A stretch of DNA of 64,000 nucleotides from JAJYRX01 sp041655275 (GCA_041655275.1 JBBAFU010000008.1:62001-126000), one strand, 5' to 3'. Shown: positions 22,236-32,777, numbered from the stretch's first letter. Numbers and translations: made by a program. The notes: a model not told the origin generated them from the sequence alone.

Positions 22236-23564
22236 TCAGGCGACCGAGCGCTCGCCGGACGCCTCCTCGAGCTCGAACTGGGCCTCCTCGGTAGACCCCT
22301 GGAGGGCGGTCGTGCTTGCATCCGCACCTTCGATGGCCTGCGTCACGGCATCGAAATAGCCCGTGCCCACCTCGCGCTGATGGCGTACGGCGGTGAAGCC
22401 CTTTTCAGCCGCTGCAAACTCGCGTTGCTGAAGGTCGACAAACGCCGCCATATGCTCGCGCGCATAGGCATGGGCAAGGTCGAACATGCCGTAGTTGAGC
22501 GCATGGAAGCCGGCAAGCGTGATGAACTGGAACTTGTATCCCATGGCGCCAAGCTCGCGCTGGAAGCGCGCAATCGTCGCATCATCAAGGTTCTTCTTCC
22601 AGTTGAAGGACGGCGAACAGTTGTAGGCCAGCATCTTGCCGGGAAAGCGCTTGTGGATGGCCTCGGCAAAGCGCCGTGCATACGCCAGGTCCGGCGTCGC
22701 CGTCTCGCACCACAGCAGATCGGCATAGGGCGCATAGGCCAGGCCTCGCGAAATGCCCTGCGCGATGCCGGCACGCGTGCGGAAGAAGCCTTCTGCCGTA
22801 CGCTCGCCGGTCAGGAACGGCCGGTCGTTCCCGTCCACATCGCTGGTCACCAGGTCCGCCGCGTCCGCATCGGTGCGCGCCAGCAACACCGTGGGCACGC
22901 CCAGCACATCGGCCGCGAGACGGGCCGCCACCAGCTTGGCGACCGCCTCGCGCGTGGGCACCAGCACTTTGCCACCCAGGTGGCCGCACTTCTTCACGGA
23001 AGCCAGCTGATCCTCGAAATGCACACCCGACGCCCCCGCTTCTATCATGGCCTTCATGAGCTCGAATGCGTTGAGCACGCCACCAAAGCCGGCTTCAGCA
23101 TCGGCGACGATGGGCGCCATGTAATCGACGTGGCCCGCGTCACCCGGCACCACGCCCTCCATCCACTGGATCTGGTCGCAGCGCATCAGCGCATTGTTGA
23201 TGCGGCGCACGACCTGGGGCACGGAGTTCACGGGATAGAGCGACTGATCGGGATACATCTCGCCCGCCAGATTTGCATCGCCCGCCACCTGCCATCCGGA
23301 AAGATAGATGGCTTTCAGGCCCGCCTTCACCTGCTGCATGGCCTGATTGCCGGTGAGTGCGCCCAGGGTGTTCACGAAAGGCTCGTCATGGAGCAGCGTC
23401 CAGAGCCGCGCCGCACCCTCGCGGGCCAGCGTGTGCTCCACCTGCACCGAGCCGCGCAGACGGATGACCTCTTCGGCACTGTAGCCGCGGCGTATGCCCT
23501 GCCAGCGCGAATCCTCGGCCCAGGACTTCTGCAGCTGTCTTGCCATGGTTTCTCTTGTTTGCAT
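22236..23564 (-). CDS. aceA: Isocitrate lyase
   Basis: Glyoxylate-cycle enzyme that splits isocitrate into succinate and glyoxylate for growth on acetate and fatty acids. 442 aa, with the catalytic KKCGHLGGK at 191-199 and metal/substrate residues in [10 protein letters not shown] and YNCSPSFNW. The ATG at 23564 has AGGAG 6 nt upstream. No malate synthase gene is in the window. The 5' side faces an AT-rich regulatory region of about 300 bp shared with queF. Confidence 0.97.
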   Translation of the reverse strand: MQTRETMARQLQKSWAEDSRWQGIRRGYSAEEVIRLRGSVQVEHTLAREGAARLWTLLHDEPFVNTLGALTGNQAMQQVKAGLKAIYLSGWQVAGDANLAGEMYPDQSLYPVNSVPQVVRRINNALMRCDQIQWMEGVVPGDAGHVDYMAPIVADAEAGFGGVLNAFELMKAMIEAGASGVHFEDQLASVKKCGHLGGKVLVPTREAVAKLVAARLAADVLGVPTVLLARTDADAADLVTSDVDGNDRPFLTGERTAEGFFRTRAGIAQGISRGLAYAPYADLLWCETATPDLAYARRFAEAIHKRFPGKMLAYNCSPSFNWKKNLDDATIARFQRELGAMGYKFQFITLAGFHALNYGMFDLAHAYAREHMAAFVDLQQREFAAAEKGFTAVRHQREVGTGYFDAVTQAIEGADASTTALQGSTEEAQFELEEASGERSVA

Positions 23565-23866
23565 GGAATGCTCCTTTCTGAGGTTGATGATGAAACAGGA
23601 AACGATGGAAAGATTCTAGCGGTTTGTTGCATCGCAAATCACTCTTGTGTCTTATATAAGAGAAAATATTTTATCTCATGTAATCAATTAATTATCATTT
23701 CTATACCATGTTATGAAATATAATTTCTGCCTATGAAATAGTTTTGATTGCGATGCAGAATCGCATTTTCAGACTATGGTCATACGATTTCATGATATGA
23801 AACAGGCGCGGATTACAATGAGGTTCCCCTCACACGGAATGCGTCATAAATCGCCATCAAGCCACC
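23565..23866. promoter_or_regulatory. AT-rich aceA/queF intergenic region with multiple dyads
   Basis: About 300 bp between divergent aceA and queF, strikingly AT-rich at 23640-23800. GCATCGCAAATCA at 23629-23641 recurs in inverted form at 23744-23756 (TTGATTGCGATGC), roughly 100 bp apart. Two short palindromes are visible, GAAAT-ATA-ATTTC (23715-23727) and TTTCAT-GAT-ATGAAA (23788-23802), and ATGAAA recurs. These look like operator half-sites, most likely for aceA control, but I cannot name the regulator. No tRNA, ORF or riboswitch is supported here. Confidence 0.6.
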
Positions 23867-24691
23867 ATGAGAACAAGCCTCGGACAGACACCTCTGGGCC
23901 GTCAGGTGCCCAGCCCGCAACAGTATGATCCGGGCCAGCTGGCCGGTCTCGATCGGGCCGACACCCGCAGCGGGCTCGACATGCCCCCGGGATGGCATGG
24001 TGCCGATGTGTGGAACGCCTATGAGCTTTCCTGGCTCAACCTGCGCGGCAAGCCTGAAGTGGCGATGGGCCGCTTCATCATTCCCTGGGACAGCCCCCGC
24101 CTGATCGAATCCAAATCACTCAAGCTGTATCTGAACAGCCTCAATCAGGCGCGTCTGGATGGCCCTGCAGCTTTTGGGGAACGTGTGACCGCAGATCTGT
24201 CAGCGGCTGCCGGCAGCCCTGTGACGGTGCAGATCTTCCCGCTTCGCACCATGGCGCCCGGCAGCCTGGATCATCCCGAAGGCATCAGTCTGGATGCACT
24301 CGATATTGCCATTGAGGACTACCAGCCCCGCCCCGACCTGCTGTCATGCCGTGCGCAGGCCGGGATCGTGACCGAGACCCTGACTTCCGATCTGCTGCGA
24401 TCCAACTGTCCCGTCACAGGCCAACCGGACTGGGGCAGCGTTCAGATCCGCTATACGGGACCGGCCATGGACCATGCACGCGTGCTTGCCTATATCGTCT
24501 CGCTGCGCCAGCACACCGGATTTCACGAGCACTGTGTGGAATCCATATTCTGCGATATCTGGCATGCCTGCCGGCCGACGGCGCTGGCAGTAAGCGCCTG
24601 GTATCTGCGTCGCGGCGGTCTGGACATCAATCCGTGGCGGGCCAGCCACGCTGCCTGGGCACCGGAACCACTGCGTACGCCACGACAGTAG
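23867..24691 (+). CDS. queF: NADPH-dependent 7-cyano-7-deazaguanine reductase
   Basis: Reduces preQ0 to preQ1 in queuosine biosynthesis. 274 aa, the long two-domain (YqcD-type) form. The QueF motif ESKSLKLYLNS is at 81-91 and the catalytic LRSNCPVTGQPDWGS has Cys181 and Asp188. The C-terminal HTGFHEHCVE motif binds substrate. No other queuosine gene is nearby, and no strong ribosome-binding site precedes the ATG. Confidence 0.95.
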   Translation: MRTSLGQTPLGRQVPSPQQYDPGQLAGLDRADTRSGLDMPPGWHGADVWNAYELSWLNLRGKPEVAMGRFIIPWDSPRLIESKSLKLYLNSLNQARLDGPAAFGERVTADLSAAAGSPVTVQIFPLRTMAPGSLDHPEGISLDALDIAIEDYQPRPDLLSCRAQAGIVTETLTSDLLRSNCPVTGQPDWGSVQIRYTGPAMDHARVLAYIVSLRQHTGFHEHCVESIFCDIWHACRPTALAVSAWYLRRGGLDINPWRASHAAWAPEPLRTPRQ

Positions 24692-24709
24692 TCCGGCCAA
24701 CAGCCAGCG

Positions 24710-26029
24710 TCAGACCGCCTTGCGCACCCGCACTGCCGTCGGCGCATTCAGACTGGCGGCATGCGCCACGTAGACGGCCAGACCGGCAGCGGCACAGAAT
24801 GCCACTGCCGCCCCTATCCAGGGTGACTGCACGTAGCCCAGGTCGAACAGGAATCCGAATGCCGTCGGCGCCAGGGATGAGCCCACATCCATACCCGAGT
24901 ACACCAGGCCATAGACCGTACCCGTGGCCCCCTTGGGCGTGACGCGACGGATGAGCATGTCGCGCGATGGCGCCGACACTCCCGAGCTGAAGCCTGCCAG
25001 CGCAACCAGGCCCATGGCCATGCCCGATGGTACGGCACCCGCCGCCAGTACCAGCAGGAACAGGCCCGCCAGTATCAGGGAAATGGCCACGGTGCGCTCG
25101 GTATTGGGCGTGGCACCCACCAGGAAGCCGCCGGCAGCCATGCCGGCTGCCGCCGCCAGCATATAGGCGGACAGGGTACTGCCGGCCAGGACCTTGTCAA
25201 TGCCATACACCTGGCCCAGCATGGGAATGGTGTAGTTCTGCACGGCCGACAGCGCGATCGTGGTGCAGGCAAAGAAGAGGAAAGCCCCCCACAGGGCTGG
25301 CTGTCCCAGCAAGGTGCGCAGGGTATCCCAGGCACTCTGGCGCGACAGGTCCAGCGCTGCCGGTCCTTTTGCCGGCGCCTCGTCGGTATCCGGCGCCTCT
25401 GTCGCATCCGCCCAGGCGGCCCCCCGCCCTGACAGCAGATCACGACCCAGCCATGCACAGACCAGAATCACCGCCACCAGGCCGGCCGCCCCGAAGGCCG
25501 CCACCCGCCAGCTGAACCAGTGGATGAGCACGGCCATGAAGACCGGCGTGAGCGCCCAGCCCAGATTGCCCGTGAGCCCGTGGACGCTGAAGGCATGGCC
25601 CAGCCGGCGCAAGCTGATACGGTGATTGATGATGGCGTAATCGGCCGGATGGAAAACGGAATTGCCCGTACCGCCCACCAGCGCAGCCAGCATCAGCATG
25701 GGATAGCCCTCGGACAGGCCCATGAGGACGGCCGAAAGCACGAACAGCGACAGCCCCGTGAGCAGCACCGGTGTTGCACCGATGCGATCCACCACGAAAC
25801 CGGATGAGGCCTGGCCAAAACAGGAGACGAGGAAGAACAGCGAGACCAGCAGTCCCAGCTGGGTGAAGTCGTAGCCGAATTCATGCGCCAGCGACAGATA
25901 CAGCGTGGGCAGGATGAGCTGGAAGAAATGCGAGCTGGCGTGAATGGCACCAATGAGGATGATGATGGTCCAGTCACGACGACGCACGCCGGGCGCCTCG
26001 AATTGCAGTTCGGAAGTGAGGGTGCTCAT
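24710..26029 (-). CDS. Major facilitator superfamily transporter
   Basis: 439-aa inner-membrane transporter with 12 predicted helices in two halves. They are separated by a hydrophilic loop of about 40 residues rich in Asp, Glu and Ala. The MFS loop motif is visible as GFVVDRIGATPVLLTG. The ATG at 26029 gives MSTLTSELQFEAPGVRRRDW; the longer frame upstream is not plausible. It follows pgsA by 17 bp. The substrate cannot be read from sequence. Confidence 0.85.
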   Translation of the reverse strand: MSTLTSELQFEAPGVRRRDWTIIILIGAIHASSHFFQLILPTLYLSLAHEFGYDFTQLGLLVSLFFLVSCFGQASSGFVVDRIGATPVLLTGLSLFVLSAVLMGLSEGYPMLMLAALVGGTGNSVFHPADYAIINHRISLRRLGHAFSVHGLTGNLGWALTPVFMAVLIHWFSWRVAAFGAAGLVAVILVCAWLGRDLLSGRGAAWADATEAPDTDEAPAKGPAALDLSRQSAWDTLRTLLGQPALWGAFLFFACTTIALSAVQNYTIPMLGQVYGIDKVLAGSTLSAYMLAAAAGMAAGGFLVGATPNTERTVAISLILAGLFLLVLAAGAVPSGMAMGLVALAGFSSGVSAPSRDMLIRRVTPKGATGTVYGLVYSGMDVGSSLAPTAFGFLFDLGYVQSPWIGAAVAFCAAAGLAVYVAHAASLNAPTAVRVRKAV

Positions 26030-26046
26030 GATGCCAGCCCGATGAT

Positions 26047-26628
26047 TCAGAGGTTTGCGTTGCCACTGGCCCGGATCTGGGGCCAGGCCCTTTGAAGATA
26101 ATAGAACATGGACCACACCGTGAGCACGGCTGCAAGCACGATGAGGACCTGGCCCAGAATGCGCGTGGAAATACCGTAGAGCGGCTGCCAGTAAAGCAGG
26201 CAGGGTATGGCCACCATTTGTGCCGCCGTCTTAAGCTTGCCCAGCCAGTGTACGGCGACGCTGGCGCTGGCACCCATACGGGCCATCCATTCACGCAGGG
26301 CCGAAATGGTGATCTCGCGACCGATGATGATGAGGGCGATGACGCTGTCGACACGGCCGAGTTTCAGCAAGATCAGCAGGGCCGCACAGACCATGAGTTT
26401 GTCGGCCACCGGATCGAGGAAGGCGCCGAAGGCGGAAGTCTGGTTCCATCGCCGCGCAAGCCAGCCGTCGAGCCAGTCGGTAATGGCTGCCAGCACGAAG
26501 GCGGCAGCGCCCGCCAGATCGCGCAAGGGCACGGCCACCCAGTCAGTCGGGATGGCATAGATGGCCACGATCAGGGGGATCATGGCGATGCGCATCCAGG
26601 TGAGCGCAATGGGCAGATTCAACGGCAT
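26047..26628 (-). CDS. pgsA: CDP-diacylglycerol-glycerol-3-phosphate 3-phosphatidyltransferase
   Basis: Makes phosphatidylglycerophosphate, the committed step to phosphatidylglycerol and cardiolipin, in the inner membrane. 193 aa with several helices. The complete CDP-alcohol phosphotransferase motif D-G-x2-A-R-x8-G-x3-D-x3-D spans residues 54-76. It follows uvrC by 25 bp, the conserved uvrC-pgsA pair. The tRNA genes often found after pgsA in Proteobacteria are not here; an MFS gene follows. Confidence 0.96.
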   Translation of the reverse strand: MPLNLPIALTWMRIAMIPLIVAIYAIPTDWVAVPLRDLAGAAAFVLAAITDWLDGWLARRWNQTSAFGAFLDPVADKLMVCAALLILLKLGRVDSVIALIIIGREITISALREWMARMGASASVAVHWLGKLKTAAQMVAIPCLLYWQPLYGISTRILGQVLIVLAAVLTVWSMFYYLQRAWPQIRASGNANL

Positions 26629-26653
26629 GGGTCAATACTACCTGAACATCGGC

Positions 26654-28498
26654 CTAACGCAAGGCCAGATAAATGCGCTCGGCCATCTGGGCCGAGATTC
26701 CGTCCACGGAACGCAACTCATCGATGCTCGCATCCGCCACGCCGGAAAAACCGCCGAAGCGTGCCAGCAGGCGCTGGCGGCGTCGCGGCCCCACGCCTTC
26801 GATCTCTTCGAGTCGCGAGACATTGCGCGCACGCGCACGGCGGGTGCGCATGCCGGTAATGGCAAAACGGTGCGCCTCATCCCGGATGCGCGCGATCAGC
26901 AGCAGGGCAGCCGAATCTGCGCCGGGCACGATCTGCGCACGCCCGTCGGCAAAGACCAGGGTCTCCAGTCCGGTGCGCCGGCCCTCGCCCTTGGCTACGC
27001 CCACCAGCACGCGGATATCCAGCCCAAGCTCGGCAAACACTTCTCGCGCAACACCCACCTGGCCCTTGCCACCGTCAATGAGCACAATGTCGGGCAGCTC
27101 GGCTTCGCCATCGGCCACGCGGCCATAGCGCCGCGTGAGCGCCTGGCGCATGGCCGCGTAATCATCGCCCGGTGTAATGCCGGCAATGTTGTAGCGCCGA
27201 TACAGGGAAGACTGCATGTCATGATGGCGATAGACGACGCAAGCCGCCTGCGTTGCCTCGCCCGCCGTATGACTGATGTCGAAGCACTCGATATGCAAGG
27301 CATCCAGGGCGGCTTCCTCGGTATCCAGATCCAGCAGGGTGGCCAGCGCCATGGTACGGGCGGTTCGCGTTCCCGATTCGGTCTGCCGGCGTGCCAGCGC
27401 CATCTGCGCATTCTTCTTTGCCTGCTCGAGCCAGAGGCGGCGCACACCACGCGGACGCACAATCAGACGCGCTCGCACGCCGTCGGGCCCGGCCATCAAC
27501 TCGAGCAGTTCGGGGTCAGGCAGCGCGTGCGAGCTCACCAGCACGCCGGGCATGCGGGCATTCACATAATGCTGGCCGATGAAGGCCGCCAGCACGGCCC
27601 CGGCTTCTTCTTCATGGCCCATGCTGGGGAAGAAGGCACGGTCTCCCAGATGACGCCCGCCCCTGATCATGGCCAAGTTGACGCAGACGCCGCCCTCGCC
27701 CGCCTCGACCGCGATGACATCCACCGCCTCGGGACCGACATTGTCCATGGATTGCTGTTGCAGCACCTTGGCAAGCGCCTTCATCTGATCGCGCAGCACC
27801 ACTGCCTGCTCGAAATCCAGCGCATCGGACGCCGCGCGCATGCGTTGCTCGATATCGTCCATGACCTCGCTCGCATGCCCTTCGAGGAAACGGATGGCGC
27901 GCTCGACATCCTGACGATAATCCTCGAGCGAGATCTTGCCGACGCAGGGCGCAGAGCAGCGACCGATCTGGTACAGGAGGCAGGGCCGGCTGCGATTCGC
28001 GTAGACGCTGTCCTCGCAGGTGCGCAGACGGAAGACACGCTGCAGGACTTGTATGGTCTCGCGTACCGCCCAGCTGTTGGGATAGGGTCCGAAGAAGCGC
28101 CCCTTGCCCGCAGTACTGCCGCGGTAATAGGCAATGCGCGGCGCCTCATGATCGGTGATCATGAGATAGGGATAGGACTTGTCGTCGCGAAACAGGATGT
28201 TGAACCGGGGCTGCAGCCGCTTGATGAGGTTGTTCTCCAGCAGCAGGGCTTCGGCCTCGGTACGTGTCACCGTGACCTCGGTGTGATGCACCCTGTCCAT
28301 CATCAGGCGCGTGCGCGGGCTGGGAATATTCTTCTGGAAGTAGTTGCTGACGCGCTTTTTCAGGTCGCGCGCCTTGCCCACATACAGCACCCTGCCTTCG
28401 GCATCGATGTGCCGATAGACGCCCGGCAGGCTGGGCAGTTCAGCCAGAAAGCTTTTTGGATCGAAGTCGTTCCCGGGCATGTTGGTAGCGTCCGTCAT
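26654..28498 (-). CDS. uvrC: Excinuclease ABC subunit C
   Basis: Dual-incision nuclease of nucleotide excision repair, acting with UvrB. 614 aa: GIY-YIG domain at the N-terminus ([23 protein letters not shown]), a cysteine-rich region ([25 protein letters not shown]), a UVR motif near 205-240, an RNase H-like endonuclease domain ([19 protein letters not shown]) and C-terminal helix-hairpin-helix repeats. The ATG at 28498 has GGAGG 10 nt upstream. Its 5' end overlaps the nagZ 3' end by 59 bp. Confidence 0.96.
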   Translation of the reverse strand: MTDATNMPGNDFDPKSFLAELPSLPGVYRHIDAEGRVLYVGKARDLKKRVSNYFQKNIPSPRTRLMMDRVHHTEVTVTRTEAEALLLENNLIKRLQPRFNILFRDDKSYPYLMITDHEAPRIAYYRGSTAGKGRFFGPYPNSWAVRETIQVLQRVFRLRTCEDSVYANRSRPCLLYQIGRCSAPCVGKISLEDYRQDVERAIRFLEGHASEVMDDIEQRMRAASDALDFEQAVVLRDQMKALAKVLQQQSMDNVGPEAVDVIAVEAGEGGVCVNLAMIRGGRHLGDRAFFPSMGHEEEAGAVLAAFIGQHYVNARMPGVLVSSHALPDPELLELMAGPDGVRARLIVRPRGVRRLWLEQAKKNAQMALARRQTESGTRTARTMALATLLDLDTEEAALDALHIECFDISHTAGEATQAACVVYRHHDMQSSLYRRYNIAGITPGDDYAAMRQALTRRYGRVADGEAELPDIVLIDGGKGQVGVAREVFAELGLDIRVLVGVAKGEGRRTGLETLVFADGRAQIVPGADSAALLLIARIRDEAHRFAITGMRTRRARARNVSRLEEIEGVGPRRRQRLLARFGGFSGVADASIDELRSVDGISAQMAERIYLALR

Positions 28499-29510
28499 CG
28501 TGCAGTACCTCCCACGACATGGCAGTGCCCTGCGGCATGAGCCGGCGCAGGCGGGCCCGGCTTTCGGGCCGGGACGACACGCTCAGCTGTGCCAGAAGCT
28601 GATCCGCAAGATCGGGGCGATTGCACACCAGCACCATGTCGCAGCCCGCCTGCAGCGCCGCTTGCGCACGTGCGTGGATATCGCCCGCGACGCTGGCGGC
28701 CTCCATGGTCAGGTCATCGGAAAACACCAGTCCATCGTACTCCAGGCGGGTGCGCAGGACCTCCTGTATCCACACTGGCGAAAAGCCTGCAGGAAGGGCA
28801 TCGACTTCGGGGTAGACGACATGCGCCGGCATGACGGCGGGCAGGAGCGCATCGCCCAGCAGGCGGTAGGGCAGGACATCGTCGGCCAGTATGCGTTCAA
28901 GCGATCGTTCATCCACCGGCATCTCGTGGTGGGAATCGGCCGCCGCCCAGCCATGACCCGGAAAATGCTTGCCGCAGGCCGCCAGGCCCGCTTGCGCGAA
29001 GCCCTGTATGAGTGCCGTCGCCAGGGCCAGCACCGCAGGCGCGCCGGCATGCAGCGCCCGATCGCCAATCACCTGGCTGGGCCCCCAGGCCAGATCAAGC
29101 ACCGGCGCAAAGCTCAGATCCACGCCGCAGGCACGCAATTCACTGGCCAGCACCAGGCCCAGATCGGCGGCCACACCCAGTGCCCGTGCCGGATGCGCAT
29201 CCCAGAGCCGACCCAGTGCCGCCATCGATGGCAGGGGCGTAAAGCCGTCGCTGCGAAAGCGCTGCACGCGTCCGCCTTCCTGGTCGGCGGCGATGAGCAG
29301 CGGCGGCGTGCAGGCGCCATGAATGTCGGCACACAGTGCCTGCAACTGTGCCCTGTCGGCAAAATTGCGCGCAAACAGGATGACGCCGCCGACAAGGGGA
29401 TGACGCAGACGCTCGCGTTCATGCGCCTGCAGATGCAGGCCCTCGATGTCGACCATGACGGGACCGGGCGCCGGGGCCGCAACGGGATTGGCTTGAGCAG
29501 TGGAATTCAT
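28440..29510 (-). CDS. nagZ: Beta-N-acetylhexosaminidase (peptidoglycan recycling)
   Basis: Cytoplasmic glycoside hydrolase family 3 enzyme that removes GlcNAc from anhydro-muropeptides. 356 aa. The signature KHFPGHG is at 181-187, with the nearby His/Asp loop DSHHEMP, and the nucleophile region FSDDLTMEA is at 263-271. The C-terminus reads through the first 59 bp of uvrC in another frame. An 11-bp palindrome, GTACAGTGTAC (29513-29523), lies just upstream of the start. Confidence 0.94.
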   Translation of the reverse strand: MNSTAQANPVAAPAPGPVMVDIEGLHLQAHERERLRHPLVGGVILFARNFADRAQLQALCADIHGACTPPLLIAADQEGGRVQRFRSDGFTPLPSMAALGRLWDAHPARALGVAADLGLVLASELRACGVDLSFAPVLDLAWGPSQVIGDRALHAGAPAVLALATALIQGFAQAGLAACGKHFPGHGWAAADSHHEMPVDERSLERILADDVLPYRLLGDALLPAVMPAHVVYPEVDALPAGFSPVWIQEVLRTRLEYDGLVFSDDLTMEAASVAGDIHARAQAALQAGCDMVLVCNRPDLADQLLAQLSVSSRPESRARLRRLMPQGTAMSWEVLHDDGRYQHARERLRSKKLSG

Positions 29511-29539
29511 GCGTACAGTGTACGATGCCTTGCCGCGCT

Positions 29540-29995
29540 TCAGGGCTGCAGCAGGGCCTGGATCACCACGAAGGCGATCACCATGTCACGCTCATCGGTG
29601 AGCGAGACATGCGCCGGGCCGAAACGGGTGTTGTACCAGTCGTGCAGGGGGTCGGCCAGATGCACGACGGGCCGCCCGCCCGGCGCGTTCAGTGTCTGCA
29701 TGCGCGACCAGGCCATGGGCATGTGCATGCCCAGGCCGATGGCCTTGGAGAAGGCCTCTTTTGCGGCAAAGCGGGTGGCCAGAAAACGCATGCCGCGCGC
29801 GGCATCGCGTGCATGGCGGCGGTGGAAGATCAGCTGCTCGCCCTCCCCCAGGATGCGCTTCAGAAACCGCTCGCCATGGCGGGAAAACACCGCTTCGATG
29901 CGATCAACACGCACCATGTCGACGCCGACACCGGCTATCCCCGCAGCCCCGCCGGCAACCGGCAGTACCGGCATTGATGGTCTGATGGCTTTCAT
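29540..29995 (-). CDS. acpS: Holo-[acyl-carrier-protein] synthase
   Basis: Transfers 4'-phosphopantetheine from CoA to acyl carrier protein. 151 aa, with the metal-binding Asp26 in [12 protein letters not shown] and the catalytic Glu80 in [11 protein letters not shown]. The ATG at 29995 has GGAG 6 nt upstream and gives about 18 extra residues before the core; an internal ATG at 29974 would shorten this. pdxJ, its frequent neighbour, is absent; nagZ follows directly. Confidence 0.94.
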   Translation of the reverse strand: MKAIRPSMPVLPVAGGAAGIAGVGVDMVRVDRIEAVFSRHGERFLKRILGEGEQLIFHRRHARDAARGMRFLATRFAAKEAFSKAIGLGMHMPMAWSRMQTLNAPGGRPVVHLADPLHDWYNTRFGPAHVSLTDERDMVIAFVVIQALLQP

Positions 29996-30016
29996 GTCCG
30001 GCTCCCGATGGCGTCG

Positions 30017-30562
30017 TCACAGGCGCAGGAAATGTTCGCGATAATGACGCAGCTCATCGATGGACTCGAGCACATCGGCGAGCGCCTCGTGCCGGGCATG
30101 CTTGACGAAGCTCTGCACCACTTCGGGCTTCCAGCGCACGGCCAGCTCCTTGAGCGTGCTCACGTCCAGATTGCGATAGTGGAACCAGGCCTCGAGCCGG
30201 GGCATGTAGCGCACCAGGAAACGCCGGTCCTGGCCGATAGTGTTGCCGCACATCGGCGATTTGCCCTGGGGAACATGCCGGGCAAGAAAGGCCAGCAACT
30301 GGTCCTCGGCCCGGGCTTCGGTGAGAGTGGACGCCTTGACCCTCTCGGTGAGCCCGGACTTGCCGTGCGTGGCGCGGTTCCAGCTGTCCATGGCATCGAG
30401 CAGTGCATCGCTTTGGTGTATAACCAGCACAGGTGCCTGTGCAACCGGCGTAAGGTCGGCCTCGGTCACCACGATGGCAATCTCGATGATTCTTTCCCGT
30501 TCCGGGTCCAGGCCGGTCATTTCCATGTCCAGCCAGATCAGGCGCTGATCCAGCGTCGCCAT
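30017..30562 (-). CDS. orn: Oligoribonuclease
   Basis: 3'-5' exonuclease that degrades very short RNAs, including pGpG from cyclic-di-GMP turnover. 181 aa. DEDDh catalytic residues are visible as IWLDMEMTG (Asp12, Glu14), [11 protein letters not shown] and [11 protein letters not shown]. It is divergent from the M48 peptidase gene with a 57-bp gap, and a GGAA site lies 8 nt before its ATG. Confidence 0.97.
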   Translation of the reverse strand: MATLDQRLIWLDMEMTGLDPERERIIEIAIVVTEADLTPVAQAPVLVIHQSDALLDAMDSWNRATHGKSGLTERVKASTLTEARAEDQLLAFLARHVPQGKSPMCGNTIGQDRRFLVRYMPRLEAWFHYRNLDVSTLKELAVRWKPEVVQSFVKHARHEALADVLESIDELRHYREHFLRL

Positions 30563-30619
30563 ATAATTTTCCTTGTAAGATCACGAACCAGCCCCGATTT
30601 TCGCATACGCCCCGGTTTC

Positions 30620-31867
30620 ATGTTTTCCATCCTCTTCATTTGTTTCCTGCTGTCCGACATCGGACTGCGCCTGTGGCTTGCCACGCGTCAGCTGCATCAT
30701 GTAAGACAGCATCGCGATCGCGTGCCGGCCGCCTTCGCTGAACGCATCAGCCTGCGCAGCCACCAGAGGGCGGCTGACTACACCGCCGGCCTGACGCGCC
30801 TGGCCATGGTGGAGCGCGTGGTGGAAGCCATGGTGCTGGTGGGTTTCACGCTTCTGGGCGGCCTGCAATGGCTGGATCTGCACCTGGGGCAGCTGATCGA
30901 CCACGAGCTGTCCCGCCAGCTGGCACTCATCGCCGCCGTGCTGGTCATTACCGGCGTCATCGGCCTGCCCTTCACGCTGTGGCGCAAGTTCGTGCTGGAT
31001 GAGCGTTTCGGCTTCAACCGCATGAGCCTCGGCCTGTTTTTTGCGGACAGTGCCAAGGCCTTGTTCCTGGTCCTGCTGTTCGGCACCCCGCTTGCCGCCA
31101 GTGTGCTGTGGATCATGGGCAATGCCGGGCCCTGGTGGGTGGTGCCCGCCTGGCTCGTCTGGGTGGGCTTTCGCCTGCTCATCCTGTGGCTGTTTCCCAG
31201 CGTCATCGCCCCCATGTTCAATCGCTTCACGCCGCTGGCGCAACCCGAGTTGCGCGAGCGCATAGAGTCGCTTGCACAGCGCTGCGACTTCGCACTCGAC
31301 GGGCTGTTCGTCATGGATGGCTCGCGCCGCTCCGCGCATGGCAATGCCTATTTCACGGGTATTGGACGCCAGCGGCGCATCGTCTTCTTCGACACCCTGC
31401 TGGCACGGTTGAACGTGGACGAGATCGAAGCCGTGCTGGCGCACGAGCTGGGCCACTACAAGCAGCACCATCTGCTGGTGCGCAGTGTGGTCGATGCCGT
31501 GCTGGCGCTGGCCTTCCTGCTGGGGCTGGCCTGGCTGTCCGGCCAGGTCTGGTTCTATACCGGTCTGGGCGTGATACCCCAGCTCGCCCGGCCCAATGAC
31601 GGCCTCGCCCTGCTGCTCTTCTTCATGACGCTGCCTGTGTTCACATTCTGGCTCACGCCCGTGCTCGCCTGGCGTTCGCGCCGCGACGAATATGCGGCGG
31701 ACCGCTACGCCGTGACGCACAGCTCGGGCCCGGCGCTGGCGTCGGCACTCATCAAGCTCTATGACGATAATGCCGCCACGCTGACGCCCGACCCCCTGCA
31801 TTCGGCCTTCTACGACAGTCACCCTCCCGCTGTGGCCCGCCTGGAGGCCATTGCCCATGCCCGCTGA
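30620..31867 (+). CDS. M48-family (Ste24-type) membrane zinc metalloprotease
   Basis: 415-aa integral membrane protease. Several helices precede the zinc site HELGH at 275-279 and the third ligand region RRDEYAADRYA. An N-terminal M48_N-type helical region and the SAHGNAYFTG loop place it with Ste24/CAAX-protease-like members, not HtpX. Bacterial substrates are poorly known; membrane protein quality control is likely. The start ATG at 30620 is chosen because upstream codons are antisense to orn. It overlaps rsgA by 11 bp. Confidence 0.92.
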   Translation: MFSILFICFLLSDIGLRLWLATRQLHHVRQHRDRVPAAFAERISLRSHQRAADYTAGLTRLAMVERVVEAMVLVGFTLLGGLQWLDLHLGQLIDHELSRQLALIAAVLVITGVIGLPFTLWRKFVLDERFGFNRMSLGLFFADSAKALFLVLLFGTPLAASVLWIMGNAGPWWVVPAWLVWVGFRLLILWLFPSVIAPMFNRFTPLAQPELRERIESLAQRCDFALDGLFVMDGSRRSAHGNAYFTGIGRQRRIVFFDTLLARLNVDEIEAVLAHELGHYKQHHLLVRSVVDAVLALAFLLGLAWLSGQVWFYTGLGVIPQLARPNDGLALLLFFMTLPVFTFWLTPVLAWRSRRDEYAADRYAVTHSSGPALASALIKLYDDNAATLTPDPLHSAFYDSHPPAVARLEAIAHAR

Positions 31868-32777
31868 CGCAGTGCAACAGGGGCGTATCGTGGCCGCGCA
31901 TGGCCGCCACTATATGGTCGTACTGGCCGATGGCACGCAGCGCGAATGCTTCCCGCGCGGCAAGCGTTCCGAGCTGGCCGTAGGCGATGAAGTCATGGTC
32001 AGATTGCAGGGCGAGAATCAGGGCAGCATCGAGACGCGTCTGCCCCGGCGCAATCTGGTGTACCGCTCGGATGATTTTCGCAGCAAGCAATTTGCAGCCA
32101 ATGTCGATCAGTTGCTGCTGGTGATCGCCACCGACCCTCCGTTTTCAGAGGAACTGGCCGGGCGTGCGCTGGTGGCGGCGCGCAGCGCGGATATCGAACC
32201 CCTCATCCTGCTGAACAAGACCGATCTGGCGCATCTCCTGCCGGCGGCGCGAGAACGCCTGGCGGCCATGCTGCCCGCCGAACTCGAGGTGCCCGTGATC
32301 GAGGTTCAGGCCACGGACACGGCCGCCACCAGAGCACAGCTGCTGCCGCTGCTCAAGGGCAGAACCAGCCTGCTCCTGGGGCAGAGCGCCATGGGCAAGT
32401 CCACCATACTCAACGCCCTGGTGCCGGATGCCGATGCGGCCACACAAGAGCACTCCCAGGCGCTGGGCGCCGGACGCCATACGACAACGGCCACCCGCCT
32501 GTATCCGCTGCCTGATGACACCGGCGAGGATGCCGGCGAACTGATCGATTCACCGGGTTTCCAGAACTTTGGGCTGCAACACCTGGAAATCGCCGACCTT
32601 GTACGCAGTTTTCCCGAATTCGACACAGCGGCGGCTTGCCGCTTCGATGATTGCAGCCACCGCCACGAGCCGGGCTGCGAGGTCAAACGCCTGCTGGAAC
32701 AGGGGCGCATCAAGCCCGCACGCTATCAGCTGTATACGCGCCTGCTTGCGGAACTGGAAGCCAGGCCCGCCTACTGA
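31857..32777 (+). CDS. rsgA: Ribosome small subunit-dependent GTPase A
   Basis: Circularly permuted GTPase that checks and releases late 30S assembly intermediates. 306 aa: N-terminal OB fold, then NKTD (G4) ahead of the P-loop GQSAMGKST near 175-183, a DSPGF switch segment, and the C-terminal zinc knuckle CRFDDCSHRHEPGC. The ATG at 31857 lies inside the end of the M48 gene. The stop overlaps the convergent Nudix gene by 7 bp. Confidence 0.96.
   Translation: MPADAVQQGRIVAAHGRHYMVVLADGTQRECFPRGKRSELAVGDEVMVRLQGENQGSIETRLPRRNLVYRSDDFRSKQFAANVDQLLLVIATDPPFSEELAGRALVAARSADIEPLILLNKTDLAHLLPAARERLAAMLPAELEVPVIEVQATDTAATRAQLLPLLKGRTSLLLGQSAMGKSTILNALVPDADAATQEHSQALGAGRHTTTATRLYPLPDDTGEDAGELIDSPGFQNFGLQHLEIADLVRSFPEFDTAAACRFDDCSHRHEPGCEVKRLLEQGRIKPARYQLYTRLLAELEARPAY

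Noticed and set aside
23820..23866. Possible preQ1 riboswitch before queF, from GAGG-TTCC-CCTC near 23820-23832
   Set aside because: The A-rich 3' tail and the second stem of preQ1 class I are missing, the loop is too short, and no ribosome-binding site is there to be sequestered.
26029..26047. tRNA genes expected after pgsA, as in many Proteobacteria
   Set aside because: The 17-bp gap is too short, and no tRNA-like cloverleaf or TTCGA arm was found here or elsewhere in the window.
32379..32405. Altered P-loop in RsgA (GQSAMGKST)
   Set aside because: It still fits GxxxxGK[ST]; the alanine is at a free position, so no loss of function is implied.
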